Shown here: positions 1-6,498 of the stretch, piece after piece
Numbering within the stretch: the stretch's first letter is position 1
Layout of the letters: each line of letters opens with the position of its first letter
NCBI GenBank assembly: GCA_005893365.1
Contig: VBPB01000163.1
Span: 1-10,610 of the forward strand
DNA: 10,610 nucleotides
Reading direction: 5' to 3'
Origin: Candidatus Eiseniibacteriota bacterium
GTDB lineage: Bacteria > Eisenbacteria > RBG-16-71-46
Made by a program: the position numbers and the translations under genes
Notes under the pieces: generated by a model
What the model was told of the DNA's origin: nothing
Seen by the model: only the letters and a program-made list of their open reading frames with translations
The model's database searches: none

Positions 1-2059
1 ACTCGCGTTCCTGTTGATGCTCCTCCCCGGCATCGCCCTGGCCGGTGCCGCCGCCACCGCGCCCGCCGGCAAACCCGCCGCCGCGAAGCCCGCGGCCGCC
101 GCCGCCACGTCGCAGGCCAGCGCCCCGTTCTGGGCCGGCACGCCCAACGCCGCGGCCTTCGAGAAGATCGAAGCCGACCGGATGGCGCGGACCCGCAAGG
201 CCATCGAGCGCCTGGCTGCGGTGAAGGGACCGCGGACGATCGAGAACACGCTGGGCCCCTACGACGAGGCGGTGACGCTGCTCGACGCGGCGGGATCGCA
301 GGCCGGGCTCATGGAGGAGGTCCACCCCGACTCGACGCTGCGCGCGGTGGCCGAGGGGCAGTCGCAGAAGGTCTCGGCCCTCGCCACCGAGCTCTCGCTC
401 GACCGCCGCGTGTACGACGCGCTCAAGGCGCTCGACGTGAGCCACGCCGACGCCGAGACGCGCTTCTACGTCGAGCACGAGCTGCGCGACTTCCGGCTGG
501 CCGGCGTCGACAAGGACGACGCCACCCGGGCCAAGATCACGGCCCTGCGCGACACGTTGGTCAAGATCGGGCAGGAGTTCGACCGCAACATCCGCGGCGA
601 CGTCCGGACCATCCAGGTCGCCGGCGCCGCCGACCTCGACGGCCTGCCGGCCGACTTCATCACCAGCCACAAGCCGGGGGCGGACGGCAAGATCACGCTC
701 GACATCAACTACCCCGACTACGTGCCGGTGATGACCTACGCCAAGAACGACGACGTGCGGCACCGGCTCTACATGGAATTCCAGAATCGCGCCTATCCCA
801 AGAACGTCGAGGTGCTCGACCGCATGATCGCCGAGCGCGCCGCCCTGGCGAACCTATTGGGCTACCCGACCTGGGCGGACTACATCACCGTCAACAAGAT
901 GGTGGGGAACCCCAAGAACGCGCGGGACTTCATCGACAAGATCGTCGCGGCCTCCACGGCGAGCGCCGAGCACGACTATCAGGTCCTGCTGCGGCGCAAG
1001 CAGAAGGACGTCCCGGACGCGACCACGGTCATGTTCTGGGAGACCGGCTACTGGTCGGAGATGGTGCGCAAGTCGGACTACGACTTCGATTCGCAGTCCG
1101 TGCGCCCGTACTTCCCGTACGACCGGGTGAAACAGGGCGTCCTCGACGTCGCGAGCAAGATGTTCGGCGTGAGCTTCACGCGCGTGAAGGGCGCCCCGGT
1201 GTGGGATCCCTCGGTCGAGTGCTGGGAGATGTTCGAAGGCGGCAAGCTGGTCGGCCGCTTCTACCTCGACATGCATCCGCGCGCGAACAAGTACAGCCAC
1301 GCGGCACAGTTCGACATCCGCACCGGTGTCGCCGGCAAGCAGATCCCCGAGGCCGCGCTCATCTGCAACCTGCCGGGCGGCACGGCGGGCGATCCCGGCC
1401 TGTGCGAGTACAACGACGTCAACACCTTCTTCCACGAGTTCGGCCATCTGCTGCACACGCTGTTCGCCGGCCACCACCGCTGGTGCGGCGTCGGCGGCAT
1501 CCGCACCGAGCACGACTTCGTCGAGGCGCCCTCGCAGATGCTCGAGGAGTGGATGCGCGATCCGGCGACGCTGGCGACCTTCGCCAAGCACTATCAGACC
1601 GGCGAGCCGATCCCGGCGGCGGTGGTGAAGCAGATGAACCGCGCCAACGACTTCGGCAAGGGACTTCAAGTTAGGCGCCAGATGGTCTACGCCGACCTCT
1701 CGCTCTCGATCTACGACCGCGACCCCAAGCAGGTGGACACCAACGCGATGATGCCGGAGCTGGTGAAGAAGTATCAGCCGTTCCCGTACGTGGACGGCAC
1801 GCACTTCCAATGCTCCTTCGGCCACCTGGACGGCTACTCGGCGGTCTACTACACCTACATGTGGTCGCTGGTGATCGCGAAGGACATGTTCAGCCAGTTC
1901 GACAAGAACGACCTGCTGTCGCCGGTGGTGGCGAAGCGCTACCGGGACGCCGTGCTGGCGCCCGGGGGCTCGGCGCCGGCGGCCAAGCTGGTGGAGAACT
2001 TCCTCGGAAGGCCGTTCAACTTCGACGCTTATCAGGCCTGGCTCAACGAGGCCAACTAG
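1..2059 (+). CDS. Secreted M3-family zinc metallopeptidase (oligopeptidase A/thimet-like), 5' end cut by window edge
   Basis: Zinc oligopeptidase of family M3, which cleaves short peptides; here it is probably exported. Numbering starts at the TTG at position 14. The zinc motif HEFGH is at residues 474-478 (H474, E475, H478) and the third ligand is E504 in DFVEAPSQMLEEW, the standard M3 arrangement. Near the C-terminus FGHLDGYSAVYYTY (602-615) carries the His and Tyr residues (H604, Y608, Y612/Y613) that the family uses for substrate and transition-state binding. The length of about 680 residues fits the family. The N-terminus is a hydrophobic stretch followed by an Ala/Pro/Lys-rich linker to about residue 38, read as a signal peptide. 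The frame stays open to the window edge, the possible starts at 14 and 17 have no ribosome binding site, and a start there would leave no basic n-region, so the true start is probably upstream. A strong terminator follows. Family certain; export likely; substrate unknown. Confidence 0.95.
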   Translation, partial: LAFLLMLLPGIALAGAAATAPAGKPAAAKPAAAAATSQASAPFWAGTPNAAAFEKIEADRMARTRKAIERLAAVKGPRTIENTLGPYDEAVTLLDAAGSQAGLMEEVHPDSTLRAVAEGQSQKVSALATELSLDRRVYDALKALDVSHADAETRFYVEHELRDFRLAGVDKDDATRAKITALRDTLVKIGQEFDRNIRGDVRTIQVAGAADLDGLPADFITSHKPGADGKITLDINYPDYVPVMTYAKNDDVRHRLYMEFQNRAYPKNVEVLDRMIAERAALANLLGYPTWADYITVNKMVGNPKNARDFIDKIVAASTASAEHDYQVLLRRKQKDVPDATTVMFWETGYWSEMVRKSDYDFDSQSVRPYFPYDRVKQGVLDVASKMFGVSFTRVKGAPVWDPSVECWEMFEGGKLVGRFYLDMHPRANKYSHAAQFDIRTGVAGKQIPEAALICNLPGGTAGDPGLCEYNDVNTFFHEFGHLLHTLFAGHHRWCGVGGIRTEHDFVEAPSQMLEEWMRDPATLATFAKHYQTGEPIPAAVVKQMNRANDFGKGLQVRRQMVYADLSLSIYDRDPKQVDTNAMMPELVKKYQPFPYVDGTHFQCSFGHLDGYSAVYYTYMWSLVIAKDMFSQFDKNDLLSPVVAKRYRDAVLAPGGSAPAAKLVENFLGRPFNFDAYQAWLNEAN

Positions 2060-2083
2060 ACGGGCTGAAAGCGGCGTAGACTT

Positions 2084-2120
2084 GCGGGCGCGGTCCTCGG
2101 GGGGATCGCGCCCGTCTCAT
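2084..2120 (+). terminator. Intrinsic terminator after the M3 peptidase gene
   Basis: The arms CGGGCGCG (2085-2092) and CGCGCCCG (2107-2114) pair over 8 bp. The stem extends inward by a G-U pair, a T-A pair and two C-G pairs, giving about 12 bp around the loop TCGGGG (2097-2102). The tail is TCTCATTT, moderately T-rich. It begins about 25 bases after the stop codon at 2059, so it most likely separates the peptidase transcript from the small lipoprotein gene. Confidence 0.75.
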
Positions 2121-2149
2121 TTCCGCCCGAGCGACCGGGAGGAATGACC

Positions 2150-2629
2150 ATGAACGCCCGATGGATCCTGGCGCCGGCGCTCGGCCTGACCCTGGCCGTG
2201 TGCGCCGGCTGCGGCGGCCAGCCGCTCGCCCCGAAGCTCCCAATCCACTCGCCCACCGCCCCCGATCACATCGTGCTGGCGGGCGTCCCACTCGCGTTCA
2301 CGACCCACCTCTGGCGTGACTTCATGCCGTTCTCGCCGCCGGACGGCCGCCCGCTGGCCGCGGTCTTCGAGGTCCGCAGCACCGACGGCTCGCCGCTGCC
2401 TTCCGGCCTGACGATCACCGGCGCGGGCGTCTACTACCAGGGCGAGAGCTGGGTGACCACCCCGGAGCAGGTCGTCACGAACGACCCATCCCTGGCGGAG
2501 GCGGTCTCGCGGGGCGGTCCCAAGTGGGGGCCCGGGGTCGCCGTGGACGTGGTCGTCGCGGTGTCCCTGGGCGGGCACCAGCGGACGCTGATGGGCGCGC
2601 GGGACCAGCTGATCGGGGCCACGTACTGA
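2150..2629 (+). CDS. Small predicted lipoprotein of unknown function
   Basis: A 159-residue protein that I do not recognise. The N-terminus (MNARWILAPALG) has a basic n-region and a hydrophobic core leading to CAGC. Cys21 is the probable lipidation site, though the -3 residue is Cys rather than the usual Leu, so the lipobox is imperfect. The mature part has a Pro-rich start, then WRDFMPFSPPDGRPLAA (about 58-74) and alternating beta-type segments ending in GATY; it has no further Cys and no catalytic motif that I can see. The start is chosen at 2150 rather than the in-frame ATG at 2144 because GGGAGG at 2137-2142 would sit one base from 2144 but seven bases from 2150. It follows the terminator of the M3 gene and is convergent with lipA. 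No clear promoter was found. A cell-envelope location is inferred from the N-terminus only. Confidence 0.75.
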   Translation: MNARWILAPALGLTLAVCAGCGGQPLAPKLPIHSPTAPDHIVLAGVPLAFTTHLWRDFMPFSPPDGRPLAAVFEVRSTDGSPLPSGLTITGAGVYYQGESWVTTPEQVVTNDPSLAEAVSRGGPKWGPGVAVDVVVAVSLGGHQRTLMGARDQLIGATY

Positions 2630-2714
2630 GGCGCCCGGACGCCGGGTCCGCGAAGCGAGACGCGACACTCCGGGGCATCGGCGCGGAGCATGGACCGCGC
2701 CGCGCGGGCCACGA

Positions 2715-3788
2715 TCACCCCGCCCGGCTCGTCTCCCCACGCCGCACCGTGCCCGCCAGCTCGTCGGCGTGGAACGACGAGCGCACCAGCGGGCCCGAGG
2801 CGACGCTGCCCATGCCGAGCGCCTCGGCGCGCCGGCCCCAGTCGCGGAAGCGGTCCGGGTGCACGTACTCGACCACCGGCAGGTGGTGGGGCGAGGGCCG
2901 GAGGTACTGGCCGATGGTGAGCAGCTCGCAGCCGTGGGCGACCAGGTCGGCGAGCGTCTGATCGATCTCGTCGTCGCGCTCGCCCAAGCCGAGCATGATG
3001 CCCGACTTGGCCCGGACCGCGCCGCCGCCCCAGGCCTTGACCCGGCTCAGCACCTCGAGCGAGCGGTCGTAGCGGGCGCTCGGGCGCACCACCGGATGCA
3101 GCCGTGCCACGGTCTCGACGTTGTGATTGATGACCTCGGGCCCCGCGTCGATCACGTGCTTGAGGTCGTCGGGATGGCCGCGGAAGTCGGGGATCAGCAC
3201 CTCGATGACCGTGCTCGAGCGCTTGCGGATCTCGCCGATGACCGCGGCGAAGATGCCGCTGCCCCCGTCCTTCAGGTCGTCGCGCGCCACCGAGGTGATG
3301 ACCGTGTGGCGCAGCCCCATCGCCGCCACCGCCTCGCCCACGCGGCGCGGCTCGTCGTGGTCGACGAAGCCGTTGGGCTGGCCGGGCGCCACCGCGCAGA
3401 ACCCGCAGCGCCGCGTGCACAGCTCGCCCAGGATCATGATGGTCGCGGTGCCGCGCTCCCAGCAGTGCCCCAGGTTCGGGCAGCGCGCCTCCTCGCACAC
3501 GGTGTGGAGGCCCTGGCGGCGGATGAGCGCCTTGGTCTCGGCGTACTCGCCGGTGCCCGGCAGCCGGGCCTTGAGCCAGGGCGGCAGCCGCCGGAATCCG
3601 GGCTCCCCGGGCGCCGCGGCCCCGACCCCGGCGCCCGAGGCGCAGCCGCCGAAGCGCGGTGTGACCGGCAGGCGCTTGGGGACCGCCGGACGCGGGACGC
3701 CGTAGACGCCCGCGGTCTCGGGCCCAGGGCCCGCGTCGCCGGCCGGTGGCGTTCCCGGCTCTTCGGGCAGGATCAGGTCGTCGCTCAT
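2715..3788 (-). CDS. lipA: Lipoyl synthase LipA (radical SAM)
   Basis: LipA inserts two sulfur atoms into protein-bound octanoyl groups to make the lipoyl cofactor; one of its two 4Fe-4S clusters is consumed as the sulfur source. The 357-residue product shows the auxiliary-cluster motif CEEARCPNLGHC (C98, C103, C109), the radical SAM motif CTRRCGFC (C124, C128, C131) and the C-terminal RSSFHADE (336-343), whose Ser is the known auxiliary-cluster ligand in this family. The substrate-handling segment WLKARLP (71-77) precedes the core. Before it lie about 65 residues of Pro/Gly/Ala-rich sequence, longer than the roughly 35-40 in E. coli LipA. The ATG at 3788 is chosen because AAGGA (3798-3802), inside the end of nadA, sits about 9 bases upstream; the open frame beyond it is a shadow through nadA. 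It is the last gene of the minus-strand cluster, 5 bases after nadA. Confidence 0.97.
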   Translation of the reverse strand: MSDDLILPEEPGTPPAGDAGPGPETAGVYGVPRPAVPKRLPVTPRFGGCASGAGVGAAAPGEPGFRRLPPWLKARLPGTGEYAETKALIRRQGLHTVCEEARCPNLGHCWERGTATIMILGELCTRRCGFCAVAPGQPNGFVDHDEPRRVGEAVAAMGLRHTVITSVARDDLKDGGSGIFAAVIGEIRKRSSTVIEVLIPDFRGHPDDLKHVIDAGPEVINHNVETVARLHPVVRPSARYDRSLEVLSRVKAWGGGAVRAKSGIMLGLGERDDEIDQTLADLVAHGCELLTIGQYLRPSPHHLPVVEYVHPDRFRDWGRRAEALGMGSVASGPLVRSSFHADELAGTVRRGETSRAG

Positions 3789-3793
3789 CGCGC

Positions 3794-4942
3794 TCAGTCC
3801 TTGGCCATGGCACCGCGGGCGATCTCGCCCGTGCCCTTGAGCGCCAGCATGCGGTCGAGCGCGGTCCGGGCGTCGCGCTTGACCGGCTCCGGCACGCGGA
3901 TGGGGTTCACCGTGTGGCCCTCGGCCAGGTTCTCGAGCGTCCAGAGCAGGTGCGCCGGGTCGATGCGGTTCATGGTCGCGCACGGGCAGACGTTCTTCTG
4001 CAGCGAGCGGATGTGCTGGTCGGGATGCTCCAGGGAGAGCCGGTGCACGAGGTGGATCTCGGTGCCGATCGCCCACGAGCTCCCTGCCTCGGCCCGCCGC
4101 ACCTGGTCGATGATGAACTCGGTCGAGCCGGCCAGGTCGGCGGCCTGCACCACCTCGAACGGGCACTCGGGGTGGACCAGCACGCGCACCTTGGGATCGG
4201 CCGCGCGGGCCTCCCGGATCTGCTGGGCGGTGAACTTGGTGTGGACCGAGCAGAAGCCCCGCCACAGGATGATGCGCGTCTCGTCGCGCAGGCAGGCGGC
4301 GTTCGCCGCATTCAGGTCCTCGGCGCGGAAGTCCCACTCCGCCATGTGCGCGAGCGGCACCCCCATCGCGTAGGCGGTGTTGCGGCCCAGGTGCTGGTCG
4401 GGGAAGAAGAACACGCGCGTCCCGCGCGCCCACGCCCACGCCAGCACCGCGGCGGCGTTGGAGGAGGTGCAGACCACCCCGCCACGGGCGCCGCAGAAGG
4501 CCTTGAGGGCGGCGGTCGAGTTCATGTAGGTCACCGGCACGATGCCGTCGCCGTGGGCGGCGGTCAGCCGGTCCCAGGCCTCCTCGACGTCCTCGATCAC
4601 CGCCATGTCCGCCATCGAGCAGCCGGCCTTGAGGTCGGGTAGCACGACGGTCTGGTGCGGGCGGCGCAGGATGTCGGCCGACTCGGCCATGAAGTGCACG
4701 CCGCAGAAGACGATGGTCTCGGCCCGCTCCTGGCCCGCGGCCAGCTGCGAGAGCTTGACGCCGCGGAAGTCGGCGAACTCGATGATGCTCTCGCGCTGGT
4801 AGTGGTGCCCGAGGATCACCACCCGGTCGCCGAGCGCACGCTTGGCGGCCCAGGTGCGCTCACGGATGGCTTGGGCGGTCAGCGCCGCGTACCCCGCGAA
4901 CGGGCGCGGGTCGCCGGTGGCGGGCAGGTCGAGGGTGCTCAC
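3794..4942 (-). CDS. nadA: Quinolinate synthase NadA
   Basis: NadA condenses iminoaspartate with dihydroxyacetone phosphate to form quinolinate, the precursor of NAD, using an oxygen-sensitive 4Fe-4S cluster. The 382 residues contain the family signatures ILGHHYQ (43-49), HFMAESADIL (83-92), DLKAGCSMAD (103-112), TYMNSTA (138-144), CTSSNA (158-163), PDQHLGRNTA (181-190), WRGFCSVHTKF (227-237), HPEC (257-260) and CPCATMNRI (319-327). The cluster ligands are expected to be C108, C231 and one of C319/C321, the arrangement of the longer Bacillus-type NadA. The start is GTG at 4942 with a weak GGGA site six bases before it. The gene lies 19 bases after DUF2203 and 5 bases before lipA. No nadB or nadC is in the window, so here it travels with lipoate genes rather than with its own pathway. 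Confidence 0.97.
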   Translation of the reverse strand: MSTLDLPATGDPRPFAGYAALTAQAIRERTWAAKRALGDRVVILGHHYQRESIIEFADFRGVKLSQLAAGQERAETIVFCGVHFMAESADILRRPHQTVVLPDLKAGCSMADMAVIEDVEEAWDRLTAAHGDGIVPVTYMNSTAALKAFCGARGGVVCTSSNAAAVLAWAWARGTRVFFFPDQHLGRNTAYAMGVPLAHMAEWDFRAEDLNAANAACLRDETRIILWRGFCSVHTKFTAQQIREARAADPKVRVLVHPECPFEVVQAADLAGSTEFIIDQVRRAEAGSSWAIGTEIHLVHRLSLEHPDQHIRSLQKNVCPCATMNRIDPAHLLWTLENLAEGHTVNPIRVPEPVKRDARTALDRMLALKGTGEIARGAMAKD

Positions 4943-4961
4943 GTGGGGTCCCGGGGCGGGC

Positions 4962-5381
4962 CTAGTCGGGCTCGCCCTGACCGATGGGCTGGCGGTCGGC
5001 GAAGCCGCTGTCCAGCGTGTGCCAGTGCGTGATCTCCGGCTCGCCCAGCTTCCAGCACAGGAACACCAGCCGCTCGCCGTTCAGGGCGTAGAAGTCGAGC
5101 AGCCCCTGGTCGAGGTCCTTGATGAGACAGCCGCGGCGGTGGATCGTGCTCACGCCGTTCGAGATCATCTCGGCGAGCGCGTTGTAGCGCTGCTGCAGCC
5201 GCTTGAGCTCCTGGACGTCGGGATTCTCCTCGCCGGCGCCCGAGGTGGCGAGCCCCAGCACGTCCATCCGGTTCCGGACGCGGTCGAACTCCCGCTTGGC
5301 CTCGACGAGACGCTCGAAGCGCGGGCGGACCTCGGTGAGCATCCGGTTCGCCTCTTCGACGGTGAACAGGATCAGCTTCAC
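4962..5381 (-). CDS. DUF2203 family protein of unknown function
   Basis: A 139-residue soluble protein matching my memory of the DUF2203 family, which has no established function. The N-terminal part, roughly residues 8-75, is charged and helical, probably coiled coil (FTVEEANRML, then a Glu/Arg-rich helix). The conserved C-terminal block contains HRRGCLIKDLDQGLLDF (81-97), LVFLCWKLGEPEITHWH (105-121) and DSGFADRQPI (124-133). It includes C85, C109, H119 and H121, which might bind metal but are not shown to do so. The start is GTG at 5381: it overlaps the stop of the upstream Fe-S carrier as GTGA (5378-5381) and has GGGGGAG (5390-5396) eight bases before it. The frame continues upstream but only as a shadow of the carrier gene. 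It sits inside a lipoylation/Fe-S cluster, which suggests but does not prove a role in that pathway. Confidence 0.85.
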   Translation of the reverse strand: MKLILFTVEEANRMLTEVRPRFERLVEAKREFDRVRNRMDVLGLATSGAGEENPDVQELKRLQQRYNALAEMISNGVSTIHRRGCLIKDLDQGLLDFYALNGERLVFLCWKLGEPEITHWHTLDSGFADRQPIGQGEPD

Positions 5382-5746
5382 ACCGACATCTCCCCCGGAG
5401 GACTCCCTTCCGCCGCCGATTCCTCGGTCTCGAAGGAATTGCCGCACCCGCACGAGCGCACGGCGTTGGGGTTCTCGATCGAGAACCCGCTCCCCTGCAG
5501 CGACTCCACGAAGTCGATCTTGACGCCCTTGAGGACCGCGGCACTCGCCGGATCCACGAGCACCTTGACCCCGCCGAACTCACCCACCCAGTCCCCGGCG
5601 CCCACCTCGCTGGCCATCGCCATGCCGTAGGAATACCCCGAGCAGCCGCCCTTCTCGACGAACAGGCGCAGGCCGGCGACCGGCTCGGTCTGTTGGCTCA
5701 TGATCTCGGCGAGCTTGCGGGTCGCCGCATCGGTCATCGTCAGCAT
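5378..5746 (-). CDS. A-type iron-sulfur carrier (ErpA/IscA/HesB family)
   Basis: A small carrier that binds an Fe-S cluster or iron and passes clusters to client enzymes; in E. coli and mitochondria this family is needed to make 4Fe-4S enzymes such as LipA. The 122-residue product has all three family cysteines: C35 in EKGGCSGYSY and C99/C101 in SCGCGNSF, with the usual core LVDPASAAVLKGVKIDFVE (63-81) and GSGFSIENPNA (85-95). After the last motif there is a 17-residue acidic/Pro tail (106-122) longer than in typical IscA; this tail also carries the ribosome binding site of the next gene. The ATG at 5746 is preceded by GGAGG (5752-5756) with five bases between, better placed than the ATG at 5737. 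It lies 23 bases after lipB and overlaps DUF2203 by four bases. The specific subfamily (ErpA, IscA or SufA) cannot be decided from sequence alone. Confidence 0.95.
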   Translation of the reverse strand: MLTMTDAATRKLAEIMSQQTEPVAGLRLFVEKGGCSGYSYGMAMASEVGAGDWVGEFGGVKVLVDPASAAVLKGVKIDFVESLQGSGFSIENPNAVRSCGCGNSFETEESAAEGSPPGEMSV

Positions 5747-5769
5747 GCATCCCTCCGGTTGGGTAGGTC

Positions 5770-6498
5770 TCAGCGCGCGGCCGGCGCAGTCTCGATCAGG
5801 TTGCCGGGCTCGGCGGTCGCGAGCCGGCGGACGGTCTCGGCGTCCGCCCAGGCCACTCCGGGGTATCCCAGGCGTTCCGCCATCCCGGTGGCCACGGCCT
5901 CCCGGGCGCCGGCCAGGTCCGGCGCCTTGGGGCCGAGCCGGGCCGCCAGGGACGTCATATGGATGCCGCGCAGCCCGCAAGGATGGATGAGTTCGAAGAA
6001 CCTCAAGTCCGGGGCCACGTTGAGAGCGAAGCCATGATAGCTCACCCAGCGCCGCACGGCGACGCCGATGGAGGCGATCTTCTCCCCGCCGACCCAGACG
6101 CCGGTGCGCCCGGGGAGGGTCTCCCCGTCGAGGCCCCAGACCCTGAGCGCCTCGATCAACCCCCGCTCGATGTCGCGCAGGAAGCGGTGCAGGTCCCGGC
6201 CCCGGGTGGTGAGGTCGCAGACCAGGTAGCCCACGAGCTGCCCCGGGCCGTGCCAGGTGAAGTCCCCGCCGCGGGCGACCTCGAAGACCTCGATGCCCAG
6301 TCGCCCCAGGGTCGCGGGGTCCGCGCGGAGGCTCTCGCCGCGGCCGCCGCGGCCGACGGTGAGCACGGGCGGGTGGTCGGGATAGAGCAGCCAGTCGCCG
6401 GTCAAGCCCTCCGCCCGCGCGCGCACGAGCCCCGACTGGAGGTCGAGACCGTCGCGGTAGGCGACCGGGCCCAGGTGGGCGACCGACAGCGTGCTCAT
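5770..6498 (-). CDS. lipB: Lipoyl(octanoyl) transferase LipB
   Basis: LipB moves octanoate from octanoyl-ACP to the lipoyl-domain lysine of E2 subunits and GcvH, the first step of lipoate synthesis. In the 242-residue product I see HPPVLTVGR (42-50), GGDFTWHGPGQLVGY (77-91), GVWVGGEKIASIGV (133-146) with the conserved Lys K140, WVSYHGFALNV (151-161) and HPCGL (172-176) with the catalytic Cys C174. That is the complete Cys/Lys dyad of an active enzyme. The start is ATG at 6498, which shares ATGA (6495-6498) with the stop of the E2 gene. No Shine-Dalgarno lies within the usual distance (the nearest GGAG is about 17 bases away), so translation probably depends on ribosomes finishing E2. Upstream in-frame residues are a shadow of E2. 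The next gene downstream is the Fe-S carrier. Confidence 0.97.
   Translation of the reverse strand: MSTLSVAHLGPVAYRDGLDLQSGLVRARAEGLTGDWLLYPDHPPVLTVGRGGRGESLRADPATLGRLGIEVFEVARGGDFTWHGPGQLVGYLVCDLTTRGRDLHRFLRDIERGLIEALRVWGLDGETLPGRTGVWVGGEKIASIGVAVRRWVSYHGFALNVAPDLRFFELIHPCGLRGIHMTSLAARLGPKAPDLAGAREAVATGMAERLGYPGVAWADAETVRRLATAEPGNLIETAPAAR

Noticed and set aside
854..1825. 323-codon minus-strand open frame within the M3 peptidase gene
   Set aside because: Overlaps the zinc-motif region of a certain gene and its translation is low-complexity Arg/Val/Ala/Leu sequence.
2630..2714. Possible bidirectional terminator between the lipoprotein gene and lipA
   Set aside because: Only short stems are visible (CCGGG-type at 2634-2646 and a GC palindrome near 2695-2707), with no T-run on either strand; not enough to call.
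2434..3813. 459-codon minus-strand frame overlapping lipA in another frame
   Set aside because: Alternative-frame shadow of lipA with Arg/Gly/Pro-rich translation; lipA has the cluster-binding motifs.
2769..4373. 534-codon plus-strand open frame opposite lipA and nadA
   Set aside because: Antisense shadow of two certain genes. Its composition is Arg/Ala/Gly/Val-rich with no recognisable motif; long antisense frames are expected at this GC content.
3789..4439. Long upstream extension of lipA in frame
   Set aside because: It would run through nadA in the wrong frame; the ATG at 3788 has a ribosome site and gives a normal LipA.
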